NCBI RefSeq assembly: GCF_000252445.1
Contig: NC_017771.1
Location: forward strand, 62,001-126,000
Reading direction: 5' to 3'
Source: Deinococcus gobiensis I-0
Lineage (GTDB): Bacteria > Deinococcota > Deinococci > Deinococcales > Deinococcaceae
DNA length: 64,000 nt
The notes under the pieces are model-generated. The model saw only the letters and a program-made list of their open reading frames with translations. It made no database searches and was not told the DNA's origin. The position numbers and the translations under genes are program-made. Positions 58,379-64,000 of the stretch are shown piece by piece (within the stretch, counting starts at the first letter, position 1; every line of letters begins with the position of its first letter).

Positions 58379-59041
58379 ATGATTTCTGCCATCGATCCGA
58401 CCACCTATGCCGACGCCCTTACCCGCATCCAAGCCCTCTGGAATGCTGGCGCCAGCCAGATCGGCCACCCCGACCACGCTGAGTTCGAGGGCCTCTACGC
58501 GGCCATCACGGTCTATGAGGTTGCCGAAGGCCTGAGTGCTCCCCAGGACCAGTTTCAGATCGATACCCTCGAACGCCTTCAGTGGTTCGTCGGCAAAAAA
58601 GCTGACCTTCAGAGCCGCAAGGTCCGTCTCAAGGCTCAATACGACGCCATGCTCCGCGACATCGAGCGCAACGAGGAACACCTGGACTGGCGCTACGCGG
58701 CACAGGCCGAACAGGTGTTGCGGGCCAACCTCAGCAAAGGCAAGAGCCTCAAGCTCCTGACAGGTACGGTCGGCCTGCGCAAGACGGCCGCACGGGTCGG
58801 GACCACGGATGATGCAGCGCTGCTGCGGGCGCTTGAGGCTGCCGGGGGTGATCTCGCCACCGTCATCGAGCCGAAGATCAACCTCACCGCCCTCAACCGC
58901 CTCATCAAGATCGAGGGCGATACGGTGTACCTCGTCTCCGAGGGTACGATTGCCGAGCTGCCGGGCCTGAGCATCAAGCCCGCGACGGAAACCTTCTTCG
59001 TCAAGGCCGGGAAAGAGGGTGAAGGAACGGACCAGGAATAG
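58379..59041 (+). CDS. Gam-like host-nuclease inhibitor family protein, 220 aa
   Basis: Middle region with long helices (QWFVGKKADLQSRKVRLKAQ YDAMLRDIERNEEHLDWRY; ANLSKGKSLKLLTGTVGLRK TAARV) fits the Mu Gam family, which binds double-strand DNA ends and blocks RecBCD-type nucleases. Start ATG 58379 set by the leader hairpin; two more in-frame ATGs upstream lie between copy K and the hairpin. Located directly before a family-B DNA polymerase, consistent with a DNA-end-protection or replication role. Confidence 0.7.
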   Translation: MISAIDPTTYADALTRIQALWNAGASQIGHPDHAEFEGLYAAITVYEVAEGLSAPQDQFQIDTLERLQWFVGKKADLQSRKVRLKAQYDAMLRDIERNEEHLDWRYAAQAEQVLRANLSKGKSLKLLTGTVGLRKTAARVGTTDDAALLRALEAAGGDLATVIEPKINLTALNRLIKIEGDTVYLVSEGTIAELPGLSIKPATETFFVKAGKEGEGTDQE

Positions 59042-59072
59042 GCCACCGCCTATGCTGGGGAGCGAGGCCGTC

Positions 59073-61325
59073 ATGTCTACTCCCCTTGATCCACTCCTGT
59101 TCGGACACGACCCCACCCCAGGCATCGTGTCCGTTCATGCCGACCTCTCCGGCCGGGCCCTCGTCTGGCGCCGTGATGACGGACAGGTCACCCTCGAGCG
59201 CACCCGCTTTCGCTCCTGGCTCTACGCCCGTGACCTCGCCGACGTCGAGCACCTGGGCCCACGTCTGGACACCCACGACGAGCACGCCCCCTTCAGCGCC
59301 CGCGAGCTGCCCGGGGCACCGGGGAGCCTGCGATACCTCCTCACCGCCCGCGACGGTCAGGCCCTCCGCCGCGCCGTCCTCGCCGGCGCCAGTCAGCGCC
59401 TCGGTCGCCCTATCACCAGCCTCCACGACCTCTCCGGGTACTACACCGTCGGCCCCACCGAGCAGTACCTCATGGCCTCCGGACGCACGTACTTCAAAGG
59501 CATGGGCTTCGACGACCCCCACCGCCTCCAGTTTGACCTAGAGACCACCAGCCTCAGCCCGGAGACCGGCCGCATCTTTATGATCGCCGTGCGCGACAAC
59601 CGGGGCTTCGAGCGTGTACTGGAGGCCCGCCGCGCCGCCCAGGAACCCGAACTCATCCACACTCTCCTTCAGGTCATCCAGGACCGTGACCCGGATATTC
59701 TGGAGAACCACAACCTCATGGCCTTCGACCTCCCGTTCCTGATGGGACGCGCCCAGCTGCACGGCCTCGCCCTCAACTTCGGCCGGCCCGGTGGTCCCCC
59801 GGGCATCTGGAAGGTCCAGGACGGCCGCTCCACCCCGCACTGGGCCTGCGCCGGCCGCGAGATCGTCGACACCATCGACGCCGTCCGGAGACTCGATCTC
59901 CCCAGCGCCAGCCTGAAAGTCGTCTCCAAGCTGTTCGGCATTGCCCCCGAGGACCGGGTCTACATCGAGGGCGCCCAGATCGCCGAGACCTACCGCACCC
60001 ACCCCGCGACCGTCCGCAAGTACGCCCTGCAGGACGTCGAGGAAGTCGAAGCGCTCGCCCGGCGCGTCCTGGCCCCGTCCTTTGCCCTGGCCAAGATGGC
60101 CCCACGTCCTTACCACCGCCTGCCCTACGCGGGCACCGCGACCGGCATGCTCGAACCCATGATGGTCCGCGCCTACCTCCAGGCGGGCACCGCACTCCCC
60201 GGAACGCCCGAGCATACGGACGAACCCCATCAGGGCGGAGCCGTCCACCTGTACGCTCAAGGGGTGCTGTCTCGCGTCGTCAAAGCGGACATTGCCAGCA
60301 TGTATCCCAGCCTCATCCGAGCAGAGCGCATCGGCTCCAGGCGCGATCCCCTGGGCGTGTTCCTGCACCTCATGGACCACCTCACTGTCCTGCGGCTGGA
60401 ACACAAAGCCGCCGCACGACGAGGCGACCCTGGCGAACACGAGGCGATGCAGAGCGCCATGAAGCTGGTCGTGAACTCCGGTTATGGATACCTGGGCGCA
60501 GGCCGCCTCGCGCTCTTCCAGGATCGTGCGGCCGCCGATCAGGTCACCCGTCGTGGCCGGGAAGTGCTCGCCCAGGTCGTCGAGGCCCTCCGATCACGCG
60601 GCATGACCCTGATCGAGGCCGATACCGATGGCGTTTTCTTCTCCACTCCCGAAGGCTGGGCCGAGGCCGACGAGCGCCGCCTGATCGCCGACGTGGACGC
60701 CACGCTCCCCGCCGGCGTCACCCTGGAGTTCGACGGCCGCGCCCAGGCCATGCTGAGCCACGAGGTCAAGAACTACGCCCTCCTCCGCCATGACGGCCAC
60801 CTGGAACTGCGCGGCGCGGCCTTCGAATCCAGTCGCACCGAGGCTTACGGCCGGGCCTTCCTCCAGCAGGCCTTGTGGGCGCTGCTCTCCGGCGACGTGC
60901 CCGGAGTACGCCAAGCCTTCCTCGACGCCCGGCATACGCTGGAAACGCGGGCGTGCACCAACGCGGATGTCGCGAGCCGAGTACGCCTGACCAAGTCACC
61001 CGAGCAGTACGCGGCCACGCGCGGGGGCCGCCGGGAAGCCACCTACGAAGCCCTGCACACCCTGGCCCGGAGCTGGCGGGCCGGCGAGCGGGTCAGCCTC
61101 TACCACCGCACCGGGCGCGGCCTGACGCCGCTCGACGTGAACCCGGAGGGGCGCGACTACGACGTGGGGCATTACACCGCCGCCCTGGTGGGGACGTACG
61201 CCTCACGCCTGCGCAAGGGGCTGGATCCTAGAGACTTCGTGCAACTGTTCGATGCTTCCACCCAACCCGGCCTCTTCGACCGCCCCTTCCAGGACATGCA
61301 CCCCGTCTGGATTCAGGTGGAATGA
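59073..61325 (+). CDS. family-B DNA polymerase with 3'-5' exonuclease, 750 aa
   Basis: Exonuclease motifs: D155-x-E157 (QFDLETTS), ENHNLMAFDLPFL (Exo II, D219) and YALQD (Exo III, ~Y317/D321). Polymerase motifs: DIASMYPS at 406-413 (A), KLVVNSGYGYLG at 464-475 (B), EADTDG with D517 and D519 (C). The layout resembles short phage- or plasmid-type family B polymerases without long insertions. ATG 59073 follows an AGCGAGG; an in-frame ATG at 59052 would add seven residues. Probably replicates or repairs DNA of this accessory replicon. Confidence 0.92.
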   Translation: MSTPLDPLLFGHDPTPGIVSVHADLSGRALVWRRDDGQVTLERTRFRSWLYARDLADVEHLGPRLDTHDEHAPFSARELPGAPGSLRYLLTARDGQALRRAVLAGASQRLGRPITSLHDLSGYYTVGPTEQYLMASGRTYFKGMGFDDPHRLQFDLETTSLSPETGRIFMIAVRDNRGFERVLEARRAAQEPELIHTLLQVIQDRDPDILENHNLMAFDLPFLMGRAQLHGLALNFGRPGGPPGIWKVQDGRSTPHWACAGREIVDTIDAVRRLDLPSASLKVVSKLFGIAPEDRVYIEGAQIAETYRTHPATVRKYALQDVEEVEALARRVLAPSFALAKMAPRPYHRLPYAGTATGMLEPMMVRAYLQAGTALPGTPEHTDEPHQGGAVHLYAQGVLSRVVKADIASMYPSLIRAERIGSRRDPLGVFLHLMDHLTVLRLEHKAAARRGDPGEHEAMQSAMKLVVNSGYGYLGAGRLALFQDRAAADQVTRRGREVLAQVVEALRSRGMTLIEADTDGVFFSTPEGWAEADERRLIADVDATLPAGVTLEFDGRAQAMLSHEVKNYALLRHDGHLELRGAAFESSRTEAYGRAFLQQALWALLSGDVPGVRQAFLDARHTLETRACTNADVASRVRLTKSPEQYAATRGGRREATYEALHTLARSWRAGERVSLYHRTGRGLTPLDVNPEGRDYDVGHYTAALVGTYASRLRKGLDPRDFVQLFDASTQPGLFDRPFQDMHPVWIQVE

Positions 61326-61332
61326 CGAAAGG

Positions 61333-61358
61333 GGGGCTTCTTAAGCCCCTCTTCTAAT
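61333..61358 (+). terminator. terminator of the polymerase gene
   Basis: GGGGCTT-CT-TAAGCCCC hairpin followed by TCTTCTAATTT; also faces the convergent gene. Confidence 0.65.
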
Positions 61359-61371
61359 TTATAGGTTCAGA

Positions 61372-61821
61372 TCACTTCTTCGTGGTTCGCCGTGCCTTCG
61401 GAGCCGGCTTAGCGGTCTTCCGTGAATTCCCCAGGTTCTGTCCTTTCTCAAAACTGGCCTGCATCTTGCGGCGAGTTTCCTCGACCATGGCCGCGAAATC
61501 CACATCACCCGACTCCACCGCTTCGAGGCTGGCTTTCGGGGCCGCCACGCGCTGTCTGGAGGCAGACAGGGCTTCATTGACTCCCGCGAACCACGTCTGA
61601 TACGCAGGCGTGACATTGACAACCATATCCTTGACTTTGCGCGTATACGTTTCATCCGCACCCCGCCGACGGTACTCCTTCGGGAGGTCGAAGCGTTCCG
61701 GCAGGTCCGCCGCTTCAATTTCACCTGATCTCACCGCGTCGCGAAACTGCTTATAGAACGCATCACTGCGTTGGGGGTTGGTCAGATTTTCCATCTGCGT
61801 ACTCAGCTTTTCATAAGGCAT
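61372..61821 (-). CDS. hypothetical basic protein, 149 aa
   Basis: MPYEKLSTQMENLTNPQRSD .. ASFEKGQNLGNSRKTAKPAP ending in KARRTTKK. Helical body and Lys-rich tail; possible DNA- or RNA-binding protein. ATG 61821 is used because an upstream Met would run into the A+T-rich promoter region. Minus strand, converging with the polymerase gene. Confidence 0.65.
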   Translation of the reverse strand: MPYEKLSTQMENLTNPQRSDAFYKQFRDAVRSGEIEAADLPERFDLPKEYRRRGADETYTRKVKDMVVNVTPAYQTWFAGVNEALSASRQRVAAPKASLEAVESGDVDFAAMVEETRRKMQASFEKGQNLGNSRKTAKPAPKARRTTKK

Positions 61822-62089
61822 AAATACAGTTATAGAAGCTTCCACTCCAAAACACAAGCTGAGCAAGTCGTTTTATCAGACGTCATTGCTCATATTTTTG
61901 CTAGATCAAACCGCACAGATCGCCCAACTCGCGGAATCATGCACCCAGTCCAATGGTCCGATAAGCATTCCCTGAAGTGCGCCGACGCACTCGCCACCAA
62001 ACAGAACAACCTGCCCATTCGGGCGATAGAAGGCCACTACCATGTAACGGCTGTTTGCCGTCCCTTCTTTCCCTTCCTCAGGAGCCTTC

Positions 62090-63814
62090 ATGCGTACCCG
62101 CAACACCATTCTGCCCACCCTGACCCTGGCGATACTCACCGCTCCAGCGCTGGCGACCGCACCGAAGGACACGTTGGTCCTGATGCAGTCCTCCGACATC
62201 ACCACTCTGGATCCGGCCCAGGCCTACGACGTGGCGAGCTTCGGCATCGTCGAAAATCTCTACGAAACCCTCGTGACCTACCGGGGCAGCGATCAGACCA
62301 AGCTCCAGCCCCTCCTCGCCACAGGCTGGACCATTCGCCCCGACGGTCGCCAGTACACCTTCGACCTGCGCCGCAACGTCCGCTTCCACAGCGGCAACGT
62401 CATGACCTGCGCCGACGCGGAATACAGCCTCCGGCGCCTGCTCGTCACCAACAATGCGGACAGTGGCAACTTCTTCATCGCACAGGCACTCCTGGGCACC
62501 GAGAGCAACGCCAAAGACGACCCCAGCGTGACCTGGCCGAAAATCAGTCGTGCGGTCGCCTGCAATGCAGCCGGGCAACTCGTCCTGACCCTCCCCAGCC
62601 CCGACCCGGCACTCCTGGCCAAGCTCGCCTCTCAAAACACGGGCATCGTCGACCGCGCCTTCGCCGTCAAACTCGGGGAATGGGACGGTACCGGCAACAC
62701 CTGGGAGCGCTGGGTCGGAGAAGATCTCACGGACAGCGCACTCAGCCGTCAGCCCAGTGGGACGGGCGCGTACCAGCTCGTGCGGCAGGATGCCCAGACG
62801 GTACTGGCGACCCGTCACAACCAGTATTGGGGTGGGGCCGCCCCCCTCAAGAACGTGGCCGTGCAGATGGTGAGTGAAGAGGCCACCCGCTTGGCCAGCC
62901 TGCAACGCTGTGATGCGGACGTGGCCGAAGTCGGGCTGCGCGCCACGCTGCCGCAACTGCGCTCACAGGCCGCCCTGCAGGTGCTGGACCACCTTCCCGA
63001 TCTGGGGACACCCGTGATGCTGATGAACCAGAACATTCAGGATCCAGTGCTTCTGGGCAGTGGCAAGTTGGACGGCAAGGGCATTCCCGCCAACTTCTTC
63101 TCTGACCTGAACATCCGTCAGGCCTTCAGTTTCGCTTTCGACAGCGAACGGTATATCCGGGAGATCACATCCGGCGCGGCCCGTCACCGGACCATGGCAC
63201 TTCCCCCGACCTTCCTGGGTTACGACCGCAGGGTCCCCCGGTATGCGTACAGCCGTGCCCGGGCCACCGAAGCGTTCAAGAAAGCCTTCGGCGGCCAGGT
63301 GTGGACTGCGGGATTTGTCCTGAACGTGAACTACCGGTCCGGCTCGAAGACCGGCCAGGCCACGATGGAACTGCTCAAGGCATCCGTCGAAGCCTTGAAT
63401 CCCAAGTTCCGCGTCAACATCCAGCCCCAGCCCTGGTCCGAACTCCTGGCCGCCAGCAAGAGCGGCAAGGCCTCCATGCTGACGCTGTCCTGGAGTGCGG
63501 ATTATGCCGACCCGGACAACGTCCTCTATGCCCTCTTCTCCAGCAAGGGCTTCTACGCTCCCAGGACAGGCTTCAAGGATGCCCAGGTGGACGCCTGGCT
63601 GGAGCAGGCCCGGACCCTCACCGATCCGCAGCAGCGGGCCGCCTTGTACCGCAAGGTCGGGGCAAGGACGCATGATCTGGCGACCTACATCCTCATGCCG
63701 GCCGAGCCAAGCTTCCTGGTGTTCTGCAAGGGCTTGAAGGGGGTCAGTGTCACGTCGTACAACCCGATGCTCAGCGGCCTGACCGGCACGTACTGGCGGC
63801 AGGTCAGGAAGTAG
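62090..63814 (+). CDS. ABC-transporter substrate-binding protein, family 5 (peptide/nickel type), 574 aa
   Basis: Signal peptide MRTRNTILPTLTLAILTAPA. Then ITTLDPAQAYDVASFGIVEN LYETLVTYRG (family-5 signature), YTFDLRRNVRFHSGNVMTCA and ..GKASMLTLSWSADYADPDNV. Binds oligopeptides or similar in the periplasm for uptake by a permease not seen here. A ribosome site CAGGAG precedes ATG. The next gene may be its permease, but only 16 codons are visible. Confidence 0.92.
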   Translation: MRTRNTILPTLTLAILTAPALATAPKDTLVLMQSSDITTLDPAQAYDVASFGIVENLYETLVTYRGSDQTKLQPLLATGWTIRPDGRQYTFDLRRNVRFHSGNVMTCADAEYSLRRLLVTNNADSGNFFIAQALLGTESNAKDDPSVTWPKISRAVACNAAGQLVLTLPSPDPALLAKLASQNTGIVDRAFAVKLGEWDGTGNTWERWVGEDLTDSALSRQPSGTGAYQLVRQDAQTVLATRHNQYWGGAAPLKNVAVQMVSEEATRLASLQRCDADVAEVGLRATLPQLRSQAALQVLDHLPDLGTPVMLMNQNIQDPVLLGSGKLDGKGIPANFFSDLNIRQAFSFAFDSERYIREITSGAARHRTMALPPTFLGYDRRVPRYAYSRARATEAFKKAFGGQVWTAGFVLNVNYRSGSKTGQATMELLKASVEALNPKFRVNIQPQPWSELLAASKSGKASMLTLSWSADYADPDNVLYALFSSKGFYAPRTGFKDAQVDAWLEQARTLTDPQQRAALYRKVGARTHDLATYILMPAEPSFLVFCKGLKGVSVTSYNPMLSGLTGTYWRQVRK

Positions 63815-63894
63815 CGTTCAGACATAGGCCAGCTGGCAGTCCTGACTCAACAACCGACGCGTCGGCGAGAGCCCGCAGAAGAGACTTTCCCCTC

Positions 63895-63925
63895 CCCCCG
63901 CACAGCGCAAGCTTGTGCGGGGGAA
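63895..63925 (+). terminator. hairpin after the ABC binding-protein gene
   Basis: CCCCCGCACA-GCGCAAGCT-TGTGCGGGGG stem, weak T-run. Confidence 0.6.
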
Positions 63926-63952
63926 TTGTTGTGATGCCCCAGGAGGTGTCCC

Positions 63953-64000
63953 ATGTCTCTCCCCCATTCACCCGCCGCAACCGCCCTGATCGCCCTGACC
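63953..64000 (+). CDS. start of a gene continuing beyond the window
   Basis: ATG 63953 behind AGGAGG opens MSLPHSPAATALIALT. Too short to identify. Confidence 0.5.
   Translation, partial: MSLPHSPAATALIALT

Noticed and set aside
22000..61400. Complete prophage
   Set aside because: Polymerase, Gam-like and SSB genes fit, but no terminase, capsid, portal, tail, integrase or lysis gene is seen.

Overview
The window looks like an accessory-rich stretch of a Deinococcus (Deinococcota) genome. The evidence is high GC with GC-ending codons, a single-stranded DNA-binding protein with two OB folds, a NucS mismatch endonuclease, an HU with a Lys/Ala-rich N-terminal extension, DUF11 surface-protein operons, and many genes whose -10 box (TANNNT-like) lies 5-7 nt before the start codon, as expected for leaderless mRNAs. 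I cannot tell from sequence alone whether this is chromosome, chromid or plasmid.

Layout. 0-4.2 kb: a decayed operon (flavin oxidoreductase end, a PH-domain gene flanked by a 21-bp inverted repeat, a SAM methyltransferase split by an IS5-like element carrying an ASCH-domain gene, and an MFS transporter remnant). 4.3-7 kb: small unknown genes and a macro-domain hydrolase. 7-15.5 kb: secreted DUF11/SdrD-like proteins and a large probable outer-membrane protein. 15.5-21.5 kb: an AT-richer five-gene island, EAD1-like / GASH-like / DO-GTPase2-like / DO-GTPase1-like / GAP1-like, resembling the GTPase-centred biological conflict systems described by comparative genomics. 22-30 kb: lipoprotein, XRE regulator, HU, DUF2325-like protein, NucS, and a coiled-coil protein with upstream iteron-like repeats. 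30-45 kb: a dense array of very short genes, two SSB-type proteins, a Fic/VbhA-like pair, a zeta-toxin pair and a DUF4326 protein. 44-50 kb: secreted protease, lipoprotein, Lnt-like acyltransferase and membrane proteins. 51-56 kb: sulfurtransferase with divergent LysR, erythromycin-esterase-like protein, small HTH regulator. 56-61 kb: small genes, a Gam-like protein and a family-B DNA polymerase. The end holds a peptide ABC-transporter binding protein and the start of another gene.

Two recurring non-coding elements tie the backbone together. (1) A promoter-like block, core CCAACCAGAACC followed at fixed distance by a -10-like hexamer (CACACT, CACCAT, TATGCT), occurs 12 times on both strands, often with ATG exactly 6 nt after the hexamer. 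(2) A 5'-leader hairpin preceded by CCCTC, whose 3' stem arm ends 12 nt (range 11-14) before the start codon, occurs about 22 times between 30 and 58 kb; stem sequences differ but covary. Both are absent from the 0.5-4.2, 15.5-21.5 and 51-56 kb segments, which therefore look like later insertions.

Several genes have disrupted frames (24.6 kb, 49.5 kb, and a G7 tract at 57.96 kb). No rRNA, tRNA, CRISPR array or phage structural gene was recognised.
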